The notes beneath the pieces are model-generated. The model saw only the letters and a list, made by a program, of their open reading frames with translations, was not told the origin of the DNA and made no database searches. Positions 1 to 13,502 of a stretch of DNA of 64,000 bases are shown here, piece by piece. A program made the translations under genes and the position numbers. The DNA lies in NCBI GenBank assembly GCA_030268105.1, contig BSDZ01000103.1:1740501-1804500 (forward strand), written 5' to 3'. The stretch is from Volvox africanus. Taxonomy: Eukaryota > Chlorophyta > Chlorophyceae > Chlamydomonadales > Volvocaceae. Position 1 is the stretch's first letter; every line of letters starts with the position of its first letter.

Positions 1-3000
1 AACGGAACCGTATATACTGTTGCAGAAGCGGTTGAAGTGGTTGAAGGCTTTGGCAGTCAAGATGGGGTTGTTAGGGTGACGATGGAAAGCGGCGACAGCG
101 GTGGTCTGGAGGGCTCAATGTCGTACACGGCAGCGGCGGCGGCGCCACAGCGGTCAATGCCAATAATGGTGCATGACCCCCAGCCCTTCAAAGGTTCTCC
201 TGAGGTGGGTCAGGAGGTGCAAGTGCAGGATCACGACGCAATGGCGCCGCCAAAGGCAAAGAAAACCCGTACGAGGAAACGTCCAACGGATATCCAACTA
301 ACAACCGACGAGACAGGTAAAGACGTTAAAACTCAGGCCGCCGTCAGAGATGATGGGGTCAATCCCACTGATGCCGTCGGCGTACCAACTACCAAGCGCA
401 CTCGACGGAAGAAACCTCTGGCGACGGCGACCGGCAACGGTACGGCATCCGACAGCGGTGACGGCGGCGCATCAAGGGTCCCGGATGATGCAGATGCCGT
501 ACCGCGGGCGCCCCCGCCGTCAGAGGAGGTGAAGCCGTACCTTCAAAGAGGCCTCCGGCCGCTGTGGCCTCCGGTGCCGGTACCCGGCTTTGACGGTTAT
601 TTTGAGGCATGTGAGGGATATTGTACGAAACAACCGCTAATGTACGAGGAGCCGCAAGACGTGCTCATCGTCAATACTCGTGAGTACGGGGTGCGCGGTA
701 CAAAATACAGCAGAACACGTGATTTATATAGCGTTCGGATTTTCGGTTAGGTTGATGCACCCGTGACTCGTACCAACTGTCAACCACTTTTTGCATTCGG
801 TTTCCGTTATGTTGTCATTATGGGGTTATTAACGCAGCAGTTAATTTTTTGCCTCTTCGTAGCGGAGGTGGCAAAGGCAGTTGTGGACAAGCTGATGACG
901 TTCGCGTCCATCCCCTACCCCAACAACCGAATCAACCCAACCGTCCCGTGCCGTTATTTTGGTTGTGATACGGAGGTAAGGTGGGATCGGAGGGCCGGAA
1001 CGTAACGGTAATGATGGCAATAGCTGTCAACGAACAAAAGATTAGAAGTAACTACCAACCACCACTTGACCTAATTCTCTATGTAATTCATTGTTATATT
1101 GCATCCATCTGACCATCCCTGATTCTGTGTGATTGTATTTTTATTACAATACCATATTGAATGTGTTTGGATCTGTCCGTACGGACCAAGCACCCCGGAT
1201 TAGCATCTTTTGGACCAAGCCCGTTCACAAATAGTGGAATCCAGATGTTCTGGATCCTGGATCTTGACCTGTGCTTGCGGATCCAAATCATCCCGGATCC
1301 TGATCTTCAGGTTGCCTTCATCGACGTCACCTCCGAAACCCCAATCGGGCACGGTGCCGTACTCTGTCTCAGCATATACGGCGGTGACGATCTGGACTTC
1401 ACCGATTGCGAGTGCACCGCCGCTGCGTCCCGTGCGGCGTCCTATGGGTCAGCCGCCATCGTCACCGCGGACACCACTGGCGGGCCGCCGCCCCCGCCGC
1501 CGCCGCCGTCAGTCCGCAAGGATCGCATCTGGGTGGATGTGTGGGGGGAGGTAGAGCTGGACGAGAGCGGGAGGCCGATTATGGACGGCAGATACGTAAG
1601 GCCCATTTACATCACCGGCTGAAGATTTGCACAACCTTTCGCTGCCATTAGCTGCACTGCACAACTGGATGTACAGCACCCATTTGGCACCTGTTTATCT
1701 ATCTATCTATTTATCTATATGATGTAGTACATATATTCGGGATGTATATCTTCCATGTGCCTTACACAATTTCGAGTTTTGTATGTCTATTGGAAGCCTT
1801 AACTCGACGAATCAAACCCCTCCGACCCGTGGACGGTTTTCGGTTTCTATTTTATGCACATATGGTTTGAATGTTATCTAGACTCCCCATTTGTTTCCTG
1901 TCATCATCACCATTATCATCAGGAGCAGCATCACCATTATCAGTATCAGTATCATACTCATCACCACCATTATCAGTATCAGTATCATACTTGTCATCCC
2001 CATCATCATTATTATCAGCATCATACTTATCATCACCATTATCATTATTATCATTATTATCAGCAGCAGCAGCATCACCGAGTTCCTATCTGATTTTATG
2101 TCATCTTATCACAGTATTGCAAACACACACACACACACACATCCCCCCTGGTCCCCAGGTCCGGTTAAAGCCCCAACATCCCATTTTGGACGAGTTCAAG
2201 CGCTTCTTTGAGGACGATAGTGTCAAGAAGGTACAGCGATGTGTACGGCACGGTTACAGACACGTGCGATCTGTGGAAGGCAGAAGGGAAAAAGGGGGAG
2301 GAACGAGGGGTAATGATAGGTTTGTTTATGAAAATATTTTTCAATTAATAATACTACCACTTTTAGATTGCCATATTAGCATAATTAGCATTCAAAACGC
2401 CAGACCCATGTACAATATATTTATTTTGTTTTATTACATATTCCTTATAACATTTTTCGTATGTAGACATATTTGTACATCTAGAAGACATTTTGACAAT
2501 TTAAAAAAAATTATCTGCATACCCACTTTTAATACCCCGACTATATCCCTGACACATAGCTGCTTCATGGGTTATTACAATTTGTAGAGCTTTACAGGGA
2601 ATGTCTTCCATTCAGGGAGTACCAAAAGTAATAAAGCTGGATAATTGTGCTTAAAATATTACCATTGATGTCTGATGTCTGATGATAAATTTTAAAAAAC
2701 TTTATCTGCATACGTGCATTATAGACTGTCCATTGCTTACGGTTTTTGATATTTCCAAATTAATTGCAAATTTTTTCCTCCGTCTCTTTCCAGGTTTGGC
2801 ACAACTACGGCTTCGACCGCCATGTCCTCGAGAACATGGGCATATGCTGTCAGGGTTTCGGAGGCGACACCCTCCACATGGCGCGACTGGCGGACGCATC
2901 GCGATCGGGCAAACGGACGTACGGCCTAGACAACCTAACCGCCGACAAAGACGTTAGTGTGACCAAATTCCACTTGTATCATTTTTACCTTGCGTGCCGT

Positions 3001-4381
3001 ATTGTTGTCCTTGTTGTCGCACGCTGTCGTACGGTTAATGTGTAATATTTTGCCGCTAATATCTTGCCGCCAACGTGCTGCCTTGCGTTTGGAACATTGC
3101 ATGAGGCTTGAGGTTTGGACATCGCAAGCTGAAACTTGTCGATTGGGAGCGCGGCGTTAGTAAAACCCCAAACCCCAACTTATTTGTCGTATGATTGGCT
3201 CTTCTGTACGTCTTTTCCGTACATTCGACCCCGTAGATCATGCGGCATTTTGTCCCAAGCAAGGCCGAGAAGGCCCCCCGGGAGCTGACTGGTAGTGCTC
3301 GGCGTGCGGCGAGATATGGCGGCCCTGCCGCTACCACCGCACTGACGCTGCCACCGCCATCGGCGCCAAGCCCCGGCGATAAGCGTGCCGCGGAAGTTGC
3401 GAAGCTGGTGCGGGCAAAGGTACGGCAGCGGTACGGCGAGGGTCCCTGAGGTGGGGATTGGTGTCATTTTGAGGATGATCCTCCTCCTCTTCTCCCCTAC
3501 CATTATCATCATCATCACCATCACCATCATCATCATCATCATCACCGTTCCAGGCAACGGAACATTACTTTTGGTGCAAAGTGTCACGTGACCCGTGGGA
3601 CTGTTGCTCATCTTATCACTGGTTCCTCCCTCGTCCCCATTCATCCATTAATCCCGCAGGTCAGCATGAAAGACCGTTTCGGGCTCATCAAGATCCGCAA
3701 CGGAGTGCCGGGTAAGGTTCCGGAGCTTCCCGCCATGCAGCTGCTGCACACCCTGGAGCACTTCCGTCCCTCCTGGATCGATTACTCGGCTCTGGATGCA
3801 AAGGTGGGTCCAAACATCCAAACACGAAACACGTAAAACGGCAAGGTGCGTATGTATATGTATGTATGTATATTTTTTTATTTATGTTGGGTGTGTGTGT
3901 AATGGACGTGATTAGAGCGCTGGTGAAAAGACGTTAGGCCCATGAAGCTCGCCGCCCTGCATGCCTGGTGACGCATGTAAGCGTGTGGGCGTGTGTGTAT
4001 GTGTATGTGTGTATGTGTATATGTATGTACGGATTGTCGTAAAATCTGCCCTCTCGTGCAATGCCGTTTGATGACATTCACGGTCTCGAGTTCCCTTCCT
4101 TCTTCTCTTCCCCTTCCCCGTTCGCACAAACACATACACGCACACGTCGTACACATGCGCATACACAAACACAGGCCACGTGGCAGCTGCGTGAGGCTCT
4201 GGAGGGCCTTTTGCGGCTGGAGAGGTGGGAGCTGGAGCCCTCCCTGGCGCAACGACTGGGGTACGACACAGCGGCGGATCGCGGCCCGTTTCTCCACCTG
4301 TGGCACTTCTACTGCTCCTACTGGCTTGACTTCGGTGAGCCCGATTCGTCTGTTTCCTGTCTATCTATCTATCTATCTATT

Positions 4382-4472
<91 letters not shown>

Positions 4473-7400
4473 GTCTGCCTGTCTGTCTATGTCTGATTGT
4501 CTATGTCTGTCTGCCTGTCCGCTTCTGTCCGTTTGTCTATTTGGCGTTCCGTTCATATGCTCGCGGGGAAAAGGGTACATGTTTTTTTATACAAAAGAAG
4601 AATGTTTTAGAATCTTTTTTATGTTTCAACATTTCTTATACATATGTATACTTACATATATATGCGTGTATATTACACATATATGCGTGTTGTGTGTGTT
4701 TGAGACGGGCCGGACATAGCCCTTCAAACCCAACCCCGGTCAATATTCATCTTTTTCACTTCCCACCCCCCCCTCTTTGTAACCCTCCCCCCTCCCGACC
4801 CACATCTACCCTAACCAAAGCACACCCTTCGTACGAACACACACGCACTACATTAAACTACACTACACTACACTACACTGCACTGCACTGCACTACATAC
4901 ACACACACATACACACACACCCTCTCTCCCCTTCCCCCCACAGGTGAGCTGTTGACGGAGATGGAGCGGCGCGGGATGATGGTGAACCGGCGGCACCTCG
5001 CTGAGGCCCAGCGGCGGGCTGAGGCGGACAAGGAGGCAGCCATGAAGGAGTTCCTGGAGTGGGCGGACAGCAAGGTGCCGGGGGCAAGGTGCGTGTCGTA
5101 TGTCGTGTGTATGTGCATGTGTATGTGTATGTGTGCATGTGTAGGTTTCTCATGGGGGTCGGGTCACCGACAACTTCTACCACCATTTTCATCGGACTCT
5201 ATCTGATAGGTCCGATTTCCTGTCATATCGCGTTTCTGACGACAGACGGTGATACGTCTTTATTCACCATCATCACCACCATCATTATTTGGTTTCTGAG
5301 TGTATTTCCATTAATATCATATCTATCTACCTATCGATCGATCGAGCGATTGATCGATCTGCCTACTATCGATCGATCGATCAAGTGAGCAAGCAAGCGA
5401 GCGATCTTATACTAATCGTTGTCATTTCACCTTCCCCACATAGCATATCGCTCCCTCCTCTGTGATACTCCTCCTTCATTATCACGACCTCACAGGTACA
5501 TGAACGCACACAGCGGCCTGCAGATCAGGATGCTGCTCTTCCCCGACTTCCCCGGGTACGTCAGCAAGGCAGCGGCGGCCGCAGCGGGCAAGGTGGAGGC
5601 GGCAGCGAGAAGGGCGACGAGGAAGGCCGCTGGCGGAGGCGGAGGCGGCGGAGGTGGCGGAGGCGGCACGCCACTGACGCCGCCAGTTATGGCCGCCACT
5701 ACAGAGGCCGGCGGCGGTATGGACGCCGCCGCCAGCGGAGAGGATGCCGCCTCCGCCTCCGCCCCCGCCAAGGCAGCCGTGGTGGAGAAGTCCGACATGT
5801 TGCCGGGCGGTTGCCGCATCATTAAGGTGACGGTTATTGTGGTTGGTTGGTCAGTTACTTAGTACTACAGGGTGGTTAGAAAGAACGGGACAAGGGAGGA
5901 GGGACCGAGCATCGCGTTTCGCATTGCACATGTCTGGAAATGGTACGGTCAAAGTCAACTTTCCCTCCTCACCCTTAACGTCGTACGGATGCATTCCCGT
6001 ATCTCTTACGTTTTTTCCTGCTCATCTTCTCTTCCGGCCCTCCCCCCGTGCCATCCTCTCCCCTGTCCCCCCGCCTTTTTCCGCAGCCTCTACAACGTTA
6101 TCATGTCTCGTTTGTACGTCTTTCCCCTTTTTTCCTTCCCCCATCCTCCCCCAGGTGCCCAACCCCCTCTACGAAGAGCAGCTCGCGCAGGGTAAAAGGT
6201 GGGTTTGCGTGTGAGTGTGAGTGCGAGTTACACCCACTGTGTGTATGTGTATGTCGTACAATTATGGGTGACTACAAATAGCGCTTACGGCCGCTCCCCG
6301 CCGTTCAGAGTTAGCCGCTTCATGAATCTGGAGCTGTACGGCATCTGGGGCCGGGGGGTCCCGGGGCGGCTGCAGCCGGAGATCCTCACCGCCACGAATG
6401 CCGCCGCCGTCAGCATCAAAGTACTGAGGTAGGTTTGGGGGTGAGTGGGTTGAAGGGTTGAAGGGTGGACTCGGCTTGTTAATGTGGGCGATAGGGAAGG
6501 GAGGGGAAGGATGAGGGAGGGAGGAGGGGGTATTTCAGTTTCCCCTTTCCATGAGCACTTCCGCACAAATCCACAAATTACCCCCCGTACATACACATAC
6601 ACACACTCACGCACCTACACACACGTACACACACGTACACACACATACACACACATTGCCCCTTGGCTGCGCAGGGGTCTTGCTGGCAAGCCCGGTGCCG
6701 CTCGTAAAGAGCTGGCTAAGATGTTAGAAGCCCGGGCGGCGGCGGCGGCGGACAGCCGGGCGGCGGAGGAGGCGGCTCGGGTGGCGGCGGCGGCGGCGCG
6801 TGTGACCATTGTGGAGGACGTGCTTGACGAGGCCTTACAGGAGTTGACGGTATGTGTGTGCATGTGCATGTGTATGTGTATATGTGGGGGGGAGAAGGGG
6901 GGTAAAATGGGGGGCCGGAATTAAGTGTGAATAAAAACCCAAGATTAAAAAGCCGTACAAATCAGAATCATTGCCTAATGATTCGGACTGTTAAAGTTTC
7001 AAGGTGACCGTGACGGCTGACGCCGAACTTATTGATATCGGAGGAGTGAATGTTTACCATCATCCTGCTCAATTTTGACTCACTGCCAGACATTGCCTGA
7101 TTAGGGCACTCCACGGAGTCAGTGAGGCGCAGAGCGATACTTCTCACACACCTCCATACTTCCGGCTTCACAAGTATGTACGGATGTGCCGTACCGCTCT
7201 CCCGACGGGATGGCGCGCAGGCAACGGAGGAAAAAGGCACCAGTGCTGGGGCCGAGGGGGAGGAGGAGGCTGTGGAGGCGGGGGGGGACGATGGTACGTC
7301 AGGCGGGGGGGCCGGGGGAGAAGGTGCAGGAGGGCGGCTGTGTGTTTCGTGTATGCGACACTTGTTCCGGGGGGGGGATGGGGGTAAGGGGAGTGGAGGG

Positions 7401-9005
7401 GGATTGCCTTTCTTGTTTTGGCATCTGGTTTTTGGCTTTTAAATTTTCTTAAGAAGTTTATTTGTATTTTGTATTTATATAACTTGCGTGTTTTGGTTAA
7501 TGGGTTTTAGGGTTTTCGGACCCCTAAATCCTAAACCCTAAGCCCCCCTCAGAAAACGCACTACCCGCCACCTACCATACTACACACCCGTACATATACA
7601 TACACATACACACACGCGACACTCCCCCTTCCTTTCCAGGCGAGGAGGTTGCCGCTGACTCCGCCTGCTTGGGCCCTGTCCCCGTCGTGGACGACCCGAT
7701 GCTGATGGCGGCGCTGGAGAAGGAGGCCAAGGACAAGGGGCTGGGGCGGCTGTACGCGGCTTCGGGGGGCGGGGAGGAAGGGCTGAGGGCGTGTATTGCC
7801 GTGGAGGCCCTATGCGAAGTGAGTAGATGGAAGGGAGGACGAGGGGCTAATTCGGTTGCCACATAGTGGTTGCGGCGGTTGTACGGACGGAGGGAGTTTG
7901 GCACAGGGAATTGCGGCAACGAGCATCAGTAGGAATGGGACTGTACGCGGCGGCGGGTTGGAGAGATAAATGGCCATATAAGGGCCTCCTTATCTATCAT
8001 CCTGCGAGCTGTTGTCGATCTGAATGCGTGTGCGTGTGTGTATCGGATTTGGACGGGTTGCCCCGGGGGAAAGGGCGGGTAAATGTGTGATGCGGTGTGT
8101 TCCGCGGAGTTGGTGGGGAGGAGAGGGCTAGTGCGGCTTCGGGGTTTTATGCACAGGCACATTGACACACATACACACACGTTTGTGTTTTTTCATCTAT
8201 CATCTTCCCGCCCCTCCGCCTCGGGCTGAGAGACCCGACATCTCCTGTGGCGCGTCGGGAGAACTTCGTATTGCTTCCCTTTTCTCCAGATTCCCCTTCC
8301 TCCTTCCCCCTTCGACCCTCCCCCCTCCCCTTCCTTCATCAGCATCAGCATCAGGATTCTTTTATTCGTCGTCCCCCTCACCCCCTTTCATGTGATGCCC
8401 CCCCTCCTCCCGCTGCCCTTCCTCTACCCCCTCCCGCTGCGCCATCTGCCAGATTAGCGCCATAGATAAGCTGCTGAGCGCTTTCATCATTCCGTTGCAG
8501 GTACGGCACAAAGACGGTACGTTAATGGGAACGGTACATCCGTACATTTTGCAAGCATTGGGGGAGGCTAGGGGGTTATGTTCGTGATGGTGGGGAATGG
8601 AGGTGTGTGTGTGTGTGTGTGTTTGGGGGGGGGAGGGGCGGGTCGTTGGGTTTTGGTAACGTCGCACTCACAAAACACATTTGTGCCGGTCCTCCCCCTC
8701 CTCCCCCCTCTGTGGGGTTCCCTTCCCGGGGCCAGAGCGACGACACCTCCACCACCCAGCTGCTCCCCGCCTCCCCGGGTACGGACTCGTCCACTCGGGC
8801 CGTACATCGTGTGCACTGCTCGCTCAACATCAACACCGAGACTGGCCGTCTGTCCGCACGGAGGTACGACAATTTGTGTGTGTACCTGTGCAGTTTTTCG
8901 CACAATAAAACTGCCTGGGGCAACTTGTCGTACACATATACACGCGGATGCTCCTGCACCCTCGCCACACATCCGCAAGTCACGGGCATTTAGCTGCCGT
9001 ACTTG

Positions 9006-9060
<55 letters not shown>

Positions 9061-12000
9061 TATATGACGATTATGATTACATATCTCTCACCGACCCTAC
9101 CACCCCAGGTAATTGCCCCTTGATGCCCCACACAGATGCAGACACAGACACACATATACACATATGTACATATACATATTAACTGTGTCCCTCCCCCTTC
9201 CTGCCTCCCAACAAAACCCACACCCACACCCACACCCACACCCACACCCACACTCAGGCCCAACCTCCAGAACCAGCCCGCTCTCGAGAAGGACCGTTAC
9301 AAGGTGCGGAGGGCCTTCACTGCCGACACCGAGTCCGGGAACACGCTGGTGGTGGCGGACTACGGGCAGCTGGAGCTCCGCATCCTGGCGCACATGACCG
9401 ACTGCAAGTAAGTTAAATACATAGGTAGTAGGTGCAGAAAAACATTTGAGGGCCGTGGACTGGATGATGAAAATCTTGGATTTTGTGTACGATGTTGTAC
9501 GACATGCGATCACGAGCGTGTACAGGCCAACCGCCCTACCGGTCCTCAACGGATTCGGTTGCATCCTTTCGGTTCACTGCAATTTGTTGAGTAAGGTCCT
9601 GGACCTGTAGCGATATGGTTTTTGCTGGAGAATATTCACTTGTACGACAATGAGTACGGCTTGTTAATTTAATGCTTTTGGTTCTGCGTGCCGTCTCCTG
9701 CCGGACGGAAGGTCCATGAAGGAGGCCTTCGAGCTGGGCGGCGATTTCCACAGCCGTACGGCGTACGGCATGTACGACTACATCCAGGACGCTGTACGAA
9801 ACGGTGAGGTGGATGGCTGAGCAGGGTTATATAGATATAGATAGATATTTATGGGGAGGTTTTGAAGGGACAAGGGACCTGGTTGGCCCCTCTACGCCGA
9901 GGAGGGTGGGGGCGGGTGGGGGCCGAGAAGTGGCAGGGTAGGAAGGTTTTCGCGTGGCCATGCATACGTCGTGGTAACCTGTGCTTTGTATGCTATGCTG
10001 TGAGGTTTAACTGCTTTTAGCTGTGTTCCCAACCGTCGTCGATACCCCCGTTGCCACCCCATCACTGCATACACACACATACACACACACGCCCCCCACA
10101 CACACACGCACACACACCCACACGTACATGCAGGCGAGTGCTACCTGGAGTGGGAGGGTCAGGGGGGCCCGGATAAGCCGCTGGTGAAGGACAAGTACGC
10201 CGCCGAACGCCGCAAGGCCAAGGTGGGAGAGCGGACGTATAAGCGTGTGTGTATGTGTGTGTACGTGTTTTTGTCTGACTTAAGCTTGCTAGGGCTAAGC
10301 CCCCGCGGAGGAGAGGAGCGCCTGCACCCTCCTCACGCACACCATTGCGGGTCCCCTTGCCCCTGCCCTTGCCCCTGCCCCAGGTGCTCAACTTCTCCAT
10401 CGCGTACGGCAAGACTGCTCATGGTTTGGCGGCGGACTTCAAAACAACGACGGAGGAGGCCCAAGAGACCGTCAACAAGTGCGTGTCGGTGATTTCGGTT
10501 GGGCGTTAGCTGTTGATTTTCAGTTGACCGTTGGGGGCTCGAAGCTCTAACACGCAGCACTAACTCAGACTCGAGCTGCCGAACCCGAATAACCTTTCAC
10601 CTTTTCCACTTCCTGAATTGTGCACCGCCTGCCATCCATAACTTTCCCCCACCCTCCCTCCCTCCCTCCCTGTCCCTCCCCCCAATCCCTTTCCCCCGCC
10701 CACCCTCCCTCCCTCCCTCCCAATCCCGCCCTCCCTGGAGCAGGTGGTATTCCGACCGTTGGGAGGTTCGTAAGTGGCAGGAAGACACGCGGAAGGGGGC
10801 GAGAGAGGTGAGGACAGGGGGGGGGAGGGGAAGAGAGAAGGCGTGTCTGCACCTGTCTCAGTATCAGTATCAGTATCCGTATCCCTATCCGTATCCGTGT
10901 CTGTGAATGTGATTTTAGAATCATAAAACCCGAATCGCATTTCTGGCGGTACGACAGCGAGGTCTTTCTGATATTGCGTCGATATAGTGGAACACATCAC
11001 CTCGCAAACGCTATCGCTAACCCGTCGCTCACGTCAGCGCATAAGGTTCCCCGCCAGCTTTACATATCCCTCACATATCCCTCGCCATTGCTTCCCTTGC
11101 ATCATGTCTTGTACGACAGGAGGGCAAGGTCCGTACGCTTCTCGGTCGAACGCGTCCTCTGCCCAACATCAACTCCCCGGACTTTAAACTAAGCGGCCAC
11201 AGCAACCGAGCTGCCATCAACACGCCCATCCAGGTATATTGCATTTGTTTTATAAATACTCAATAACATTATGTTTAAAGGCTTGAAGGATTTTTTTCTT
11301 AATTTTGTGCCTAAAAATGTAAATACATAATTGGGCACGTAAGCACCATTGGGCCAAATCAGTAGTACGGTGGGTGACCACGTGCGAAACCTTGGTGACG
11401 ATCTGTTAGCGGAGTTGACGCCTTAGTTGATTCGGCAGATTCCGCTGGATGCTGGTGGTGGGTGCTGAACCTGGGAAAACCACTGATTTCGGAGAAGTCG
11501 GCATGGGAGACTGGATGAGGGTGCCCCGAAACACCGGGGAAGGTAGGGACTGCCAGGTTAGTGGCCACGGGTGATGTACCCCCCTATCCTACACACATAT
11601 ATAATTGTGTATTGTATTGCATTTATGTTGTTTTGTTTTCACGTCATCGGCTAGTTACATCGGTTACATCAGCCAGTTATATTGGCTATTTTTTTCAAAA
11701 ACCCTCCTAAACCCCCAAACCCCTAAAAAGCATGGAAAAGCACTCCTAGATATCACCTTCCGCCAGGTGGCAATTGCCAATGTGGAGGAGGAGGAAATGC
11801 TGCGATCAAACAACATCACAAACATCACAAACAACATCACCTAAAACATCAAATTAATTTATATCATATCAAAGAAGCATTTACTTCTTTTAACAACGAA
11901 ATTCTCCTGGGGATACATGCATGCGCATCAGCCTCTGTTTGTTTGTTTTACACAGCGCCACCAGAGGGACAGCTGTCGGCAGTTTGGGTCAGGTCCCTGC

Positions 12001-13502
12001 AGGAGATGGGATTCGAATACCGGCGGGCCTCCCCCCGTGAGCCCTCCCCCCCTTCCCCGTGAGCCCCCTGCATCAATATATTACATGCTATATTTCTTCC
12101 TACGATATCCCCCTGCAGCAGGGACTTGATGGAAAACCATCCCGCATTCCCCTTCGTTAGACATCCGCCTGGGGATGGTCCACCCCGTTCCGTCCATCGC
12201 ACGTACCAGCCCGAATAGTCCCGACCAACTTGCCTGGTTAAAGCTTCTGGGTCCATATCGTGTTTCGGTTAAGGAAACGTTGCTGGTTACCCCCCGACAC
12301 AGTCACACAGACACAGTCACACAGACATATACACACAGACACATACACACAGACACAGACCCTATATCGGCAGTTGTTGGTAGTCTTACACTTTCCTCTT
12401 CCGATTCTTGCCCTTGATCCCCGACCCCAACTCGGCCCCTCTCCTGCTCCCGCCTCATTGCAACCTAATAGGGATCCGCTGCTGACGTGGCGGCTGCGGC
12501 CATGGTGGCGATTCATAAATCTGAAGCTTTGCGTGCCACTGGATTTAAGTTGCTCATGCAGGTATGCATGTGTACGATGTGTATGTGTGTTGATGTAGGT
12601 GTGTTTCGTCCTAATCGGGACCTTTGTTTTGTCTGTTTTGGTGATTTATTGACAAACAATTCAATACCCATCATCTCATCGCACATTCAAATCCTTTCTT
12701 CTTCCTCCCTCTTACCCTAGCCGACTCTACCCCCTCCCTCCTCCCTCCTCCCTTCCCCCCTTCCTCCTCCTCCATCCTACCTCCTCCCTTCCCCCCTTCC
12801 TCCTCCTCCATCCTACCTCCTCCCTTCCCCCCTTCCTCCTCGCTCCTACCTCCTCCCTTCCTCCTCCTCCCTCCTACCTCCTCCCTTCCCCCCTTCCTCC
12901 TCCTCCATCCTACCTCCTCCCTTCCCCCCTTCCTCCTCCATCCTACCTCCTCCCTTCCCCCCTTCCTCCTCCATCCTACCTCCTCCCTTCCCCCCTTCCT
13001 CCTCCATCCTACCTCCTCCCTTCCCCCCTTCCTTCCTCCTCCTTCCTACCTCTTCCCTTCCCCCCTTCCTCCTCCTCCCTCCTACCTCCTCCCTTCCCCC
13101 CTTCCTCCTCCTCCATCCTACTTCCTCCCTTCCCCCCTTCCTCCTCCTCCATCCTACCTGCCTCATCCTCAGATCCATGATGAGGTCATTCTCGAAGGGC
13201 CCCGAGACCGCTCCGAAGACGCGAAACGCATCGTGATGGCGCTCATGGCGAATCCCTGGGCGGAGCTGTCACGACACTGGAACGCCCCTGGAGCGGTCGG
13301 CCTCATGCAAGGCCTCGACTGGCACCGCCCCCTCCCTCTGGTGCCTGGGGGACACTTGGCTGGGGTTTGGCGCCACGGCGGGGAGGTGGTGGCAGGTGAA
13401 GGCCGCAAGACAGGGGACTGCAAGGGGGGGGATATCATGCCCCTGCTCGTGGAGCTGGCGACAGATTGTAATGTTGCAGACACGTGGTATGAGGCCAAGT
13501 AG
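1..13502 (+). CDS. POP: Plant/protist organellar DNA polymerase (family A), 5' partial
   Basis: Replicates and repairs organelle DNA; POP enzymes act in plastids and mitochondria. Exons: 1-679 (open at the left edge), 863-975, 1311-1595, 2159-2230, 2794-2952, 3237-3419, 3660-3803, 4175-4334, 4944-5088, 5496-5826, 6155-6198, 6309-6428, 6675-6849, 7221-7293, 7640-7818, 8453-8500, 8736-8863, 9258-9407, 9712-9803, 10134-10222, 10384-10478, 10744-10807, 11120-11233, 12472-12561, 13173-13502. They sum to 4062 nt, 1353 codons plus stop. The 3'-5' exonuclease domain shows YFGCDTEV (Exo I), [16 protein letters not shown] (Exo II) and DYSALDA (Exo III). The polymerase domain shows [15 protein letters not shown] (motif A), [19 protein letters not shown] (motif B) and [11 protein letters not shown] (motif C). 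The end, ADTWYEAK, matches the POP C-terminus. All catalytic motifs are intact. The first about 180 residues are basic and low-complexity, consistent with a targeting region. Ala/Gly-rich insertions lie in exons 10 and 13. The true start codon lies outside the window or before nt 82. Confidence 0.95.
1904..2075. repeat. CAT/TAT trinucleotide array in POP intron 3
   Basis: Degenerate trinucleotide repeat (CATCAC, TATCAG, TATCAT units) inside the intron 1596-2158. A second, shorter CAT array lies at about 3502-3546 in the intron before exon 7. Apparent His/Ile/Ser-rich reading frames here are only the translated repeat. Confidence 0.85.
4360..4472. repeat. CTAT tetranucleotide microsatellite in POP intron
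   Basis: Nearly perfect (CTAT)n tract of about 28 units starting 25 bases after the donor of the intron 4335-4943. It degrades into CTGT-rich sequence up to about 4540. Confidence 0.9.
9006..9058. repeat. TA dinucleotide tract in POP intron
   Basis: Pure alternating TA run of about 50 bases in the intron 8864-9257. The same intron carries a (CCCACA)n tract at about 9220-9254 directly before the acceptor. Confidence 0.9.
11360..11590 (-). repeat. Dispersed repeat, copy A (POP intron 23)
   Basis: Read on the minus strand, this stretch aligns over about 200 bases with 46303-46560 on the plus strand. Shared blocks include a GTGTGTAGGATAGGGGG start, TCCCTACCTTCCCC, TCGGGGCACCCTCATCC, GACTTCTCCGAAAT and GTTCAGCACCCACC. 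It lies in the largest POP intron (11234-12471) and contains no long open frame. It is probably a non-autonomous transposable element or SINE-like repeat; no terminal repeats or target duplication were identified. Confidence 0.7.
12719..13165 (+). repeat. Pyrimidine-rich minisatellite before last POP exon
   Basis: About 450 bases of tandem units (roughly 25-35 nt) built from TACCTCCTCCCTT, CCCCCCTTCC and TCCTCCTCCA, nearly purine-free on the coding strand. It ends 7 bases before the acceptor at 13171-13172, so the array serves as, or extends, the polypyrimidine tract of the last intron. Confidence 0.9.

Noticed and set aside
7501..7545. Telomere-like words TTTTAGGG and CCCTAAA in a POP intron (also about 34027-34045).
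   Set aside because: Only one or two units are present, too few to call an interstitial telomere.
12003..12020. GGATTCGAATACC resembles a tRNA B box, as does the reverse strand near 32008-32022.
   Set aside because: No A box, cloverleaf or second matching copy could be found, so neither a tRNA nor a SINE can be supported.
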